Positions 16,517-23,583 of a DNA stretch of 54,498 nucleotides are shown here, one piece after another. Numbering within the stretch: the stretch's first letter is position 1; every line of letters begins with the position of its first letter. The translations under genes and the position numbers were made by a program. The DNA comes from Candidatus Iainarchaeum sp. (lineage in GTDB: Archaea; Iainarchaeota; Iainarchaeia; Iainarchaeales; Iainarchaeaceae): contig NZBD01000015.1 in NCBI GenBank assembly GCA_002687735.1, positions 1 through 54,498 on the forward strand, written 5' to 3'. The notes beneath the pieces were generated by a model. It was not told the DNA's origin and did no database searches. It saw only the letters and a program-made list of their open reading frames with translations.

Positions 16517-17303
16517 CCAACAACGTTGGTCTTGATGATTTTATTATCCCCAGGAACATGAACTGACCAATAGCAATAAACACAAGCATACCCCAAAAAA
16601 CCTCTTCACCAATCTCAATCTGCGGGAATACCGATAGAATTATCAAAAAAGTAAGGCCAAGCGAAGGAATTATTGCTCCAAGCATCATGTAAAGAAGAGA
16701 AAGTAATTTTAGGGAATTACCATATTTTCTAACTTGATTGCTTTTTTCTTTTGAAAGATCATCGACCAGAGACTGCATTATTTGGCTCACATCTGAACCT
16801 GCTTTCAGACCATTAACTAACTGCCAGATTGTTCTTCTGAAATAAATTGACGGATTATTTTCACCCATTTCTTCAAGAGCAATTTCCTGAAACTTCCCTG
16901 TTTCAATTTTTTCAACTGCTTTTTTGAATTCTACACTTACTTGCCCATTGTCTCCTTCAGCAACAATATTAATCGCGTCAAAAAGAGTTACTCCTGATTT
17001 TATTTCCACAAGAATAGTTCTTAATGCAAAAACAAGATTTCTTTCAATACTTCTTACTTTTTTTTTCAGAATAATTTTCGGGTAAAAGAGTAACTGCACA
17101 GCAACCAATGAACCAAACAAAAAACCAAGCAATGGAGGCATAGTAAGCATCTGTTCAGGGGCAAGCCTTGAAACAAAAACTGCCGCAATAAGGGTTCCAA
17201 AAGCAAAATATAACACAAACATCAGAGCAATTATTGCTCCGTAAGTTTCTCTGCTAAAATCCATTTCAGCCTGTTGTAATTCAGTTTTTAGAAAAGGAAA
17301 CAT
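16509..17303 (-). CDS. Type II/IV secretion platform membrane protein (TadB/T2SSF-like)
   Basis: The 264-residue protein has membrane helices near residues 25-45 and 52-72, a T2SSF domain (LRTILVEIKSGVTLFDAI and WQLVNGLKAGSDVSQIMQSL) and two C-terminal helices. It is co-directional with a class III pilin gene 50 nt upstream and overlaps the second T2SSF gene. The ATG at 17303 begins MFPFLKTELQQAEM; the frame stays open upstream and the extra residues look amphipathic like the N-termini of relatives, but only non-standard start codons are available there. The start is therefore slightly uncertain. Confidence 0.82.
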   Translation of the reverse strand: MFPFLKTELQQAEMDFSRETYGAIIALMFVLYFAFGTLIAAVFVSRLAPEQMLTMPPLLGFLFGSLVAVQLLFYPKIILKKKVRSIERNLVFALRTILVEIKSGVTLFDAINIVAEGDNGQVSVEFKKAVEKIETGKFQEIALEEMGENNPSIYFRRTIWQLVNGLKAGSDVSQIMQSLVDDLSKEKSNQVRKYGNSLKLLSLLYMMLGAIIPSLGLTFLIILSVFPQIEIGEEVFWGMLVFIAIGQFMFLGIIKSSRPTLLGD

Positions 17304-17353
17304 CTGACTTATTGTGCTTCCAATTCCTCTGAAATTGTTAGCTAATCCTAGAA

Positions 17354-17752
17354 TTATTTTTGAAGGAAGCTGGCTGAAAGTTTTATTCTTCCTGATTGTA
17401 TAGGGAGCGTTGTGGGGGTAAGGTTAACTTTTGTATAATCAAACACCTGAGTATTGTCAGTGAAAGCAATAGTTGCACTTTTCCCGGTTAGTGAAAAAGA
17501 CTGTACTTCACTAGGAATATCAACCTCAAAAACAATAGTGCTTCCTTCACCAAAAGAAGCAACCAGATCGGCAGTGTTTGTAATTTCAGAAACTGATTTA
17601 GAAGCTTTTACAATTTGGGCGTTCTGGTTAAAAGAAAAAAAAGCAAACCCGACGAGAATTCCCACGATCAGCAACACAAAACCGGTTATAACCAAATATT
17701 CTAAAGCAACCTGCCCCCTTTGAATTGATTTTGTTTGTTTATTTTTCTGCAT
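17354..17752 (-). CDS. Type IV pilin-like protein with class III signal peptide
   Basis: The N-terminus reads MQKNKQTKSIQRGQVALEYL, with the processing motif RGQVALEY and a hydrophobic helix after it; cleavage is expected between Gly13 and Gln14. The remaining 90 or so residues are a beta-rich domain without Cys. The ATG at 17752 is preferred because an earlier in-frame start would add a hydrophobic extension before the basic leader. It is probably a minor pilin, in the same transcription unit as the two T2SSF proteins that follow. Confidence 0.8.
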   Translation of the reverse strand: MQKNKQTKSIQRGQVALEYLVITGFVLLIVGILVGFAFFSFNQNAQIVKASKSVSEITNTADLVASFGEGSTIVFEVDIPSEVQSFSLTGKSATIAFTDNTQVFDYTKVNLTPTTLPIQSGRIKLSASFLQK

Positions 17753-17893
17753 GAATAAAACCAATAATAACAACACGTGTTCGATATAAAAATTTAGCGA
17801 AAACATAGCTAAAATCAGGAAAAACCGTCTTTTTAGCGTTTTTTTAGGTTTTAGAAAGATTTTTAGAGGTTTTCAAGCAAATTATGTATAGTT

Positions 17894-18697
17894 ATGGCTT
17901 TTAGTTCCGCAACAGAAACAGGGTTAAAGAAAACTTCCGAAGAAAAACTGATTTTGAGAAATATTAGTGCGCTGGAAAAAAGCATTGCTGAAGAAACCAA
18001 TGAAGAAAGAAAAAAAGAACTGGAAACACAATTAAGCTCTCTGAAAGCTCATTTACAGGGGCCATCAGAACAAACTGTTCTTGAGGTTAACATCAATAAT
18101 TCAAACACTGAAGCCAGATTAAACAAAATATACAAAATACTTTTAGAAAAACATGCGAAACTAATAAGTGAACAGGAAACCAAAACAGTCGGGGAAATAA
18201 AAGCACTTATCAATAAAGACGACTTAAGCACACAGGCGGTTGTGAAAAGTTTTATTAGTGAAAAGTATAATTTCAAAAACCACTTTTTTCAGGCAGCAGA
18301 AAAGGCATACAATTACATTGTTGATGAAATTGATTTTGTTGATGCAGAACTGAATATTTCATTCTGGTTAACTCCTAAAGAAATTATTTCAGAAAAAATC
18401 GGCGATGATGAAGATCAGGCAGTTTTGTTGTGTTCATTCCTTTATGCATTAGGAGACGAAAACGCGGAAGTTGTTATAGCCGAACTAGAAAATGGTAATG
18501 CACATGCATTTGTAATAACTGAGTTTAATAACAAATTTTTATTACTGGATCCGACACAGGGGAAAGAATTCAGAGACTTCTTTGGAGAAAAAAATGAAGT
18601 GTTAGAAAACTATGCCTATAATGAAAGCCACATAAAAAGATTCATGTATAGGTTTAATCACTCAAATTACGAACAGTTTATTACTGATGAAGAATAA
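17894..18697 (+). CDS. Transglutaminase-like fold protein with catalytic Cys position replaced by Asp
   Basis: The N-terminal third is a charged coiled coil (about 15-60). The C-terminal part resembles transglutaminase/protease-like domains. The usual GxCxD start of the catalytic helix appears as GDDEDQAVLLCSFLYALG near residue 170, with the later His (NAHAFV, about 204) and Asp (LLLDPTQG, about 218) in place. A Cys occurs nine residues further along the helix, which is not the normal position. It is likely non-catalytic or altered in chemistry. No signal peptide is visible, so it is cytosolic. It converges tail to tail with the PfkB gene with no gap. Confidence 0.65.
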   Translation: MAFSSATETGLKKTSEEKLILRNISALEKSIAEETNEERKKELETQLSSLKAHLQGPSEQTVLEVNINNSNTEARLNKIYKILLEKHAKLISEQETKTVGEIKALINKDDLSTQAVVKSFISEKYNFKNHFFQAAEKAYNYIVDEIDFVDAELNISFWLTPKEIISEKIGDDEDQAVLLCSFLYALGDENAEVVIAELENGNAHAFVITEFNNKFLLLDPTQGKEFRDFFGEKNEVLENYAYNESHIKRFMYRFNHSNYEQFITDEE

Positions 18698-19660
18698 TCA
18701 GATTTTCTGTCTTTTTAATTTTGGTCTGCCGTACTTTTTCAGAAAAATTTTTATTCCTTGCTCCGTTGGAAGAACATTTTTCGTGCCCAAATGACTAATC
18801 ACAGAATTTGAATTAACAGTACCGTAAACAAGAGCATCATCAATACCTTTGCCTTTAATTATTGCAGTAGTAAAACCAGAACCAAAAGCATCTCCTGCAC
18901 CTGTAACATCTAATGGTTTGATTTTGAAAGCTTTAATAGAATAAATATACGTGTCATTAGCAGCATGCGCTCCGTGTTTTCCTTCAGTAATAACCGCGGT
19001 TTCAGCAAGTTCCAGAAGTTTTTCCAGATTTCTGTGAATATCGGCAGAACCAGTGAGTTTGAGTGCTTCCTCTTTATTTACAATTAAAATATCCACTGAA
19101 CCAACTATTTTTTTTAATTTTTTAAAACCAAGAGAAAGTTCTTTTTGACCAGGATTCCAAGCAATTCTGGCCCCTGTTTTTTTTGCACGAAGAATAATAT
19201 TTTTTAACAGCTCTGGTTTTGAATGTAGAGAAGTGATGTAAAACCATTTTGCTTTAAGCTTTGTAAAATCCAACTTAGTTTCTCCTAGGGAAGCTGTAGC
19301 TTTGCTGTAACATAAAACAACTCTGTCCTTTCCGAAACCGGTAAGAATAACGGAGTAACTGGTGTTCTTTCCCTGTAGCGTATGAACAAGACTGGTGTTG
19401 ACTTTTTCCTTTCGCAGAACATTCAAAACTTTTATACCGCTGGCATCATCACCAACACTGCAAAGTGCTCCCGCCTTTAAACCAAGCCTTGAAAAAGAAA
19501 CCGAAGTATTGGTAGCTCCTCCCCCCGTAAAATAATCCATTTCCTCAATATCCACCTTGGTACCAGGATGAAAAACACACATATCTTTACTGGAAAAAGT
19601 TTTTGGAATATGAACAAAAACATCCGCGGTTGCTGAACCAATAGAGATGACATCAAACAT
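18698..19660 (-). CDS. PfkB-family sugar or nucleoside kinase
   Basis: This is a ribokinase-fold kinase that transfers phosphate from ATP to a hydroxyl of a sugar or nucleoside. Both family signatures are present: GGGATNTSVSFSRLG near residue 45 and DVTGAGDAFGSGF near 255, the latter with the catalytic Asp. Length (320 residues) is typical. The ATG at 19660 (MFDVISIG) is preferred to a TTG three codons upstream. The substrate cannot be read from the motifs; archaeal relatives act on ribose, adenosine/inosine, ADP-linked sugars or ribose 1-phosphate. Confidence 0.85.
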   Translation of the reverse strand: MFDVISIGSATADVFVHIPKTFSSKDMCVFHPGTKVDIEEMDYFTGGGATNTSVSFSRLGLKAGALCSVGDDASGIKVLNVLRKEKVNTSLVHTLQGKNTSYSVILTGFGKDRVVLCYSKATASLGETKLDFTKLKAKWFYITSLHSKPELLKNIILRAKKTGARIAWNPGQKELSLGFKKLKKIVGSVDILIVNKEEALKLTGSADIHRNLEKLLELAETAVITEGKHGAHAANDTYIYSIKAFKIKPLDVTGAGDAFGSGFTTAIIKGKGIDDALVYGTVNSNSVISHLGTKNVLPTEQGIKIFLKKYGRPKLKRQKI

Positions 19661-19700
19661 GAAAATCAATTAGGGTTTTGGATTTTATTAATTTGTTGTT

Positions 19701-19919
19701 TCATCTGGGGCGATTATGCTTACGCACAAGCTGTTCCCTCTGCACAAGTTCATTCTTTTTAGCCATAGCAGCCCTTTTATCCCTTAAATGCTGAATTTCA
19801 TCATGGATCCGGTCAATTTGCTCACCAATATCCTTTTTCTGCTCGGTGGTTGCGGATTTATATTTAGAATTCAGCCCAGACAATTTCGCCAACAATTCTT
19901 TTTCATTCACAAAATTCAT
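19701..19919 (-). CDS. Small coiled-coil protein
   Basis: The 72-residue product is highly charged and predicted to form one long helical coiled coil, ending in a basic RKHNRPR tail. No family is recognised. Its ATG overlaps the stop of the upstream membrane-protein gene by 4 nt, which supports both as real, co-translated genes. It lies 40 nt upstream of the PfkB gene on the same strand. Confidence 0.55.
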   Translation of the reverse strand: MNFVNEKELLAKLSGLNSKYKSATTEQKKDIGEQIDRIHDEIQHLRDKRAAMAKKNELVQREQLVRKHNRPR

Positions 19920-20143
19920 CCTTTTATTAGCAGATAAATTGCCGAACCGAGAATTATCAAAGCAGAAATGCTTTTACCGTCAACAAAAGGAACGCCTACA
20001 AAAAGCAGCACCAGTGCAACTAATAGCAGAACTCCAACAAGTTGTTTTGAGGATAGTTTTCCCCTGAAATAAGAACGGGTAGGTCTAATAAAAATGTTTC
20101 CGAAATAGATTGGGAATGCCAATGGCCTAAACAGGACAAACAT
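19916..20143 (-). CDS. Small membrane protein
   Basis: The 75-residue product has a basic N-terminal region (FIRPTRSYFRGK) and two hydrophobic segments at about 35-51 and 57-73. No family is recognised. The 4-nt overlap with the next coiled-coil gene suggests translation of both from one mRNA. Confidence 0.5.
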   Translation of the reverse strand: MFVLFRPLAFPIYFGNIFIRPTRSYFRGKLSSKQLVGVLLLVALVLLFVGVPFVDGKSISALIILGSAIYLLIKG

Positions 20144-20166
20144 CTTTCGATGGTTCAGACCACTGG

Positions 20167-20248
20167 CTAAGAATCATGCATACCACCCCCAATTTCTCAT
20201 GATTTTATCCCCCAATATACACGTTCAATAAAATCACAGGATTCTTAG
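20167..20248. ncRNA. Nested inverted repeat, possible structured RNA
   Basis: In the 207-nt gap between two small membrane-protein genes, ctaagaatc (20167-20175) is the exact complement of gattcttag (20240-20248). Inside it, gattttat (20201-20208) pairs with ataaaatc (20228-20235). The enclosed sequence also contains two similar blocks of the form tcatg...ccccca. The layout suggests a folded transcript or a regulatory element. The strand cannot be decided and no family is recognised. The flanks (20249-20350) show nothing clear. Confidence 0.3.
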
Positions 20249-20350
20249 AACTGAATTACTTTCCAATTACTCTTACGATTTTTTTGTTAAAATAAATCAG
20301 CTTTAGTTATTCAAGTAAACAATGAACAATTCGTCCTAAAATTCGTGTAT

Positions 20351-20527
20351 TCACTTTATTAGTTTGAAATGGTAAACCGCAATAAAATAAAGAAAAATCC
20401 CGGTTACTGAATAAGCAAAAACCTGAAAAGAGATTTCCTCAGAAAGCAGAATAGTTGCTATCAAAAAAAGTGCAAAGACAACTAAAATTAAACCAACCAT
20501 TGATTTTGTCAAATGTAAACCCACCAT
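20351..20527 (-). CDS. Small two-helix membrane protein
   Basis: Starting at the ATG at 20527 (MVGLHLTKSM), the 58-residue product has two hydrophobic segments (about 10-28 and 34-52) and a basic C-terminus. A longer frame starting at 20611 would run into the divergent gene at 20567, so the short form is preferred. No family is recognised. Confidence 0.45.
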   Translation of the reverse strand: MVGLHLTKSMVGLILVVFALFLIATILLSEEISFQVFAYSVTGIFLYFIAVYHFKLIK

Positions 20528-20566
20528 TACACAACATATATTAATCTTGGAATATTTATTCTTATC

Positions 20567-21175
20567 ATGGCACGGGCAAATAATCCGGATGCTTCTTTTC
20601 AAGGAAGGCAAGCAAAAAATAAAACAATGTCAAGAAGAGAAGCACTAAAACGAATAGTTAAGGGTGCAGGAACAGCTGCAGGAGCAACAGGAATCGGAGC
20701 CATAGGAATTAATGCGGCAAGAGCTATTAAAGCCCGCCAAGAAAAGGGCTCTAGTGAACGGGCATTCAGAGCAACACAATACCGTGCAGCCAAAATACCA
20801 AATCCGCAAAAATGGGCACAGTTATCAGAAATTTATAAACTTGATCCAATTAACAATAAAGCAGACGCCCAATTTGTTCAACAAATTAATTCTCTTTCAA
20901 AAAGAACAGGAATTTCCCCGGAAAGAACACTTTACACTATTGAAACTAATGAGATTTCAGAAACTGCCTCAAATGGTCTTCGTGCCCATTTAGGCAAATA
21001 TTCAGGAAAAGAAAAACAAAGAAGAGAAAGAATAATTAGACTTATTAACACTCTAGCAAGCCCTAACTTAAAATATGATGAACAAAAACAGGCTAAAACT
21101 TTAGTTGCCCGCATTCGTAGCACACGCGGAAGCAAAAGACTTGTTGAAGAAATGATAAAAACTTTCGAAAAATAA
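20567..21175 (+). CDS. Hypothetical protein with possible twin-arginine signal
   Basis: The 202-residue protein has an N-terminal segment MSRREALKRIVKGAGTAAGA (residues 21-40) followed by more small hydrophobic residues. The SRRxxLK pattern resembles a Tat signal, although the position normally Phe is Ala and the hydrophobic stretch is Gly/Ala-rich and weak. The rest is basic and helical without Cys. No family is recognised. The alternative is a cytosolic basic protein. A strong hairpin with a T-run lies 65 nt downstream. Confidence 0.5.
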   Translation: MARANNPDASFQGRQAKNKTMSRREALKRIVKGAGTAAGATGIGAIGINAARAIKARQEKGSSERAFRATQYRAAKIPNPQKWAQLSEIYKLDPINNKADAQFVQQINSLSKRTGISPERTLYTIETNEISETASNGLRAHLGKYSGKEKQRRERIIRLINTLASPNLKYDEQKQAKTLVARIRSTRGSKRLVEEMIKTFEK

Positions 21176-21240
21176 TTCTAATTTTAATTGCAAATACGCC
21201 AGGGCTAAATCTGGCCTAAAAAAGGATTAGAGATAAGTAT

Positions 21241-21306
21241 AAGAGAATGGGCACATCAAATGAAGGGTAGTACTCTGAAAGCGAGTGTAGCTTTGCCCAT
21301 TCTCTT
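21241..21306 (+). terminator. 13-bp hairpin with T-run: terminator or small RNA
   Basis: Positions 21241-21253 (aagagaatgggca) pair perfectly with 21294-21306, and a run of T follows at once. The 40-nt loop is itself structured, with actc/gagt pairing around tgaaagc. A smaller hairpin (21198-21202 with 21211-21215) lies just upstream. The long loop is unusual for a simple terminator. It may end the 20567-21175 transcript or be the 3' part of a small RNA. Nothing else is visible between 21307 and 21446. Confidence 0.45.
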
Positions 21307-21446
21307 TTTTTGTTTCAGTTCTTGTGTAACAGATTTGTTCACCTGAATAGCCAAACGCATAACTAGAATAAAACTTTTTAGAGTTAGAAATCTGAACAGT
21401 ACAAAATTAATTACAGGAAATATGTAAGTGGGCCTTTGCAAAAAAA

Positions 21447-21707
21447 TCAGAAAGCAAAACCCAAAAGATCAAGGAGAATAAGAAGAATTATTCCCGGAAT
21501 CCCGCCAAAAGCAGTTATCAGAACACTCCAAATATTTATTTCGATGTGTATAAATGGAAAAAAATTAAGTAAAACCAAAACTACCAAACCAATGAAACTA
21601 TTGATCAGTAAAATAACAATTTTTTTACCTAATTTTAATGCAAAGAAAATCGCAATTATTACTACTATCGCAGTTAAAACAAAACCAAGTATTGGATCTA
21701 AAGCCAT
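21447..21707 (-). CDS. BofA-family membrane protein
   Basis: The 86-residue hydrophobic protein has three membrane segments. It matches the pattern of BofA, the pro-sigma-K processing regulator of Bacillus: a helix pair, then LLINSFIGLVVLVLLN, then ITAFGGIPGIILLILL near the C-terminus. Archaeal homologs are known as a family but have no sporulation context, so the Bacillus role should not be transferred; regulation of an intramembrane protease is one possibility. Confidence 0.7.
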   Translation of the reverse strand: MALDPILGFVLTAIVVIIAIFFALKLGKKIVILLINSFIGLVVLVLLNFFPFIHIEINIWSVLITAFGGIPGIILLILLDLLGFAF

Positions 21708-21745
21708 TAAAGAACCCCAGGATTAAAGTTAATTTAAGTCTAATG

Positions 21746-21754
21746 TTTAAAATA
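21746..21754 (+). promoter_or_regulatory. TATA box for the structured RNA
   Basis: The element tttaaaata lies about 20-25 nt before the first paired bases of the structured RNA and is not followed by any plausible start codon, which fits a promoter of a non-coding transcript. Confidence 0.35.
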
Positions 21755-21760
21755 AATTAT

Positions 21761-21879
21761 CGGACCAGCGCCACAAGAGTGGAGGACTTGCCTCTGTAGA
21801 CTTTACGAGACGCAAAGCCCACCTGAGAGGCCCTCAGTTTCGGGACAGAAACCGAGTCAACTCCTTCTACAAATTTTTT
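21761..21879 (+). ncRNA. Multi-stem structured RNA of unrecognised family
   Basis: This GC-richer island in an AT-rich gap folds well by inspection. A closing stem pairs ggaggact (21781-21788) with agtc (21855-21858) and ctcc (21861-21864), with an aa bulge. Inside, gcctct (21790-21795) pairs with agaggc (21826-21831), enclosing cttt/aaag (21801-21804 with 21814-21817). A second hairpin pairs ctcagtttc (21833-21841) with gaaaccgag (21848-21856), one mismatch, partly overlapping the closing stem. A TATA box precedes and a T-run (21874-21879) follows. A short cacct/aggtg hairpin occurs at 21900-21912. It matches no riboswitch, SRP or RNase P consensus I can recall. Confidence 0.5.
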
Positions 21880-21978
21880 CCAGTTCAATTAAAATCCCCC
21901 ACCTCAGAGGTGAAACCCTGACGCTAAAATTTAATATTCACAGCTACTACCTTACGCCATTGATATTTAAAAACACAT

Positions 21979-22003
21979 AAGTATACTAAGTATATTAACT
22001 ATA
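21979..22003 (+). promoter_or_regulatory. Operator-like repeats before the HxlR-type gene
   Basis: Three spaced variants of aagtata/aactata occur in a row just before the start codon, and gtatac inside them is palindromic. A TATA-like tttaaaaa lies at 21966-21973. This is a plausible autoregulatory site for the winged-helix protein that follows. Confidence 0.35.
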
Positions 22004-22016
22004 TTTTTTATAGTTG

Positions 22017-22331
22017 GTGACTTTTTTGGAACCTGAAAATTTTTTTAAGAAAACAAGCGATTTCGTGGCAAAGAAGCACAATATCGCAATAATAAGGATT
22101 CTGTTGAAAAGCGAACAGGGCCTTGGTTTTAATGCGATAATGAAACAAGTTTCACCAATAACTCCAAGAATGCTTTCAACCAGATTAGCAGAACTTGAAA
22201 AGGAACAACTAATTCAAAAAAATCTTGTATTAGGAGATAAACCTAAAGTTGAATATCGAACGTTACCAAAAGCAATTGGATTGTCAAAAGCTATTTCTGA
22301 ACTTGAAAAATGGGGCAAAAAAGAGCTTTAA
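22017..22331 (+). CDS. HxlR-type winged-helix transcription regulator
   Basis: The 104-residue protein matches the HxlR/DUF24 pattern: a helical start, IIRILLKSEQGLGFNAIMKQV, ITPRMLSTRLAELEKEQLI as recognition region, then a wing ending in VEYRTLPKA and a C-terminal dimer helix. Such proteins bind DNA as dimers. I use the GTG at 22017; a TTG one codon earlier and another at 22026 are alternatives. There is no ATG near the N-terminus. Repeats before the gene may be its own operator, and the next gene encodes a ferredoxin. Confidence 0.8.
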   Translation: MTFLEPENFFKKTSDFVAKKHNIAIIRILLKSEQGLGFNAIMKQVSPITPRMLSTRLAELEKEQLIQKNLVLGDKPKVEYRTLPKAIGLSKAISELEKWGKKEL

Positions 22332-22385
22332 CACACCACAATCTATAAATTACTGAATTGACTCTGATTATTGAAGGCTATGTTT

Positions 22386-22622
22386 ATGGCAAAATTTAAG
22401 ATTATTTACAACCGAACAGATTGTGTTGCAGCCGGGCCATGTGCTGCTGTTGACCCAGACAACTTTGAAATAAATCCGGAAGATGGTAAAGCAGACTTAA
22501 TTGGCGGCAAAGAAACAAGCCCAGGAATCTGGGAACTTGAAATAGAAGATGATGAAAAAGCCAACCAAGCAGTAGAGGTTTGTCCAGCAGCAGTTATTTC
22601 AGTGAAAAAAATCAAAGACTAA
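22386..22622 (+). CDS. Monocluster ferredoxin, predicted [3Fe-4S] type
   Basis: The 78-residue protein has the motif C13-V-A-A16-G-P-C19 and a distal C66-P. The usual second Cys of the CxxCxxC motif is Ala16, and the fourth position of the classical motif is Asp23. Three Cys ligands in these positions are the pattern of [3Fe-4S] ferredoxins, as in those that serve bacterial cytochromes P450. It should act as a cytosolic one-electron carrier. The ATG at 22386 is chosen over upstream TTG and ATG codons; a ctataaat TATA box lies at 22343-22350. Confidence 0.8.
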   Translation: MAKFKIIYNRTDCVAAGPCAAVDPDNFEINPEDGKADLIGGKETSPGIWELEIEDDEKANQAVEVCPAAVISVKKIKD

Positions 22623-22709
22623 AAATAATTAGTTTTTCTAAAAGATTTTTTGACTTGTTGGTTAGTTTAATTAATCCAAAAAACACATACTTTATCAGGG
22701 GGCTTGATA

Positions 22710-23027
22710 ATGGATGCAAACAAACTAATCCAAATTACTCATTTACCAAAACAAGATGAAATAAAAAAACAATCTTTAATTAATGCGATTGAAAAAAGTT
22801 ACGGTAAATTAACTAGTTTTTTACCCGGAGAACTAATGCTGGAAATTCATTTCAGGGAAAGCAAAAAACAAGGCAACCGGGAGCAGTTCGAAGTAAAAGC
22901 TAATGCTAATGTAGCTGGGATTTCACTCCACTCAAAATTTATTGATTGGGACTCCGAAAAGGCACTAAAACAAGCACTAACTGCACTTGAAAAGGAAGCA
23001 ATCAAAGCCAAAACACTCAAAAGGTAA
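22710..23027 (+). CDS. RaiA/HPF-like small protein
   Basis: The 105-residue protein resembles ribosome hibernation factors of the RaiA/HPF (S30AE) type: a beta-rich central region (LEIHFRESKKQGNREQFEVKA and VAGISLHSKFIDWD) followed by a long helix KALKQALTALEKEAIKAKT. Such proteins bind the 30S decoding region and quiet translation. The match is by pattern only. The ATG at 22710 has agggg seven nt upstream; a TTG at 22704 is too close to it. Confidence 0.55.
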   Translation: MDANKLIQITHLPKQDEIKKQSLINAIEKSYGKLTSFLPGELMLEIHFRESKKQGNREQFEVKANANVAGISLHSKFIDWDSEKALKQALTALEKEAIKAKTLKR

Positions 23028-23126
23028 GAAAACCTAAGTTCAGCACAAAAAGCGGTTTGGTTTTCCTCTGCGGGTTTAGTATTAACTAGAACGCGGTTTA
23101 TTAATCAGAAATTCGGAGGAACTCAC

Positions 23127-23495
23127 ATGAGCTTAGTAACACTTACATTTGGAAACAAAGCAGCTAATGCATCGCCACACGTGTTTATCTCAACACCCGA
23201 AGAAAGAATAATACAAAAATTAAATCATAGCGGAACAGCAAAAGGCGAGGCAATAATAAAAAAAGCGTGCAGGTTTTACTCAGAGGAAAATGTTTATGTG
23301 GTTGCTGAGGTAACTGAAGGATTTTTATCAAATAATATGACTGCTTTTTACAATGGAAAAACACTAGATATTCTTGATGTCGAATCAAAATACGGACACA
23401 GTGCAAAAAAAGGAATGACTGTCGGACTTACATTAAGAGGAATCTCCGAGGAAGAGTTAGAAAAAGATTCTGTGTTAAGTTTTGAAAAACAATAA
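23127..23495 (+). CDS. Stand-alone EF-Tu domain II-like beta-barrel protein
   Basis: The second half follows the pattern of the translation-factor domain II barrel: VYVVAEVTEGFLSNNMTAFYNGK, then LDILDVESKYGHSAKKGMTVGLTLRGI, then DSVLSFEK. There is no GTPase domain. The protein is 122 residues long and cytosolic. It could interact with tRNA or the ribosome, which is inference from the fold. The start has a good ggagga site six nt before the ATG. Between this gene and the preceding one, gaaaacc (23028-23034) and a matching ggttttc can pair. Confidence 0.55.
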   Translation: MSLVTLTFGNKAANASPHVFISTPEERIIQKLNHSGTAKGEAIIKKACRFYSEENVYVVAEVTEGFLSNNMTAFYNGKTLDILDVESKYGHSAKKGMTVGLTLRGISEEELEKDSVLSFEKQ

Positions 23496-23583
23496 TTTTT
23501 ACAACATCAACTCTATTAACTTTTTCCCGAATTAACTTTCAGCAAAACTAATTTTTCCTTGATTTTATTTTTCACTGCTCCGT

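Noticed and set aside
21256-21441. Small minus-strand reading frame across the 13-bp hairpin.
   Set aside because: It runs through the inverted repeat and T-run, lacks a family match, and the RNA structure explains the sequence better.
21761-21879. The gacagaaac stretch recalls the 3' conserved region of RNase P RNA.
   Set aside because: The 5' conserved gaggaaagtc is not present, the element is far too short and the stems do not match the P2/P4 layout.
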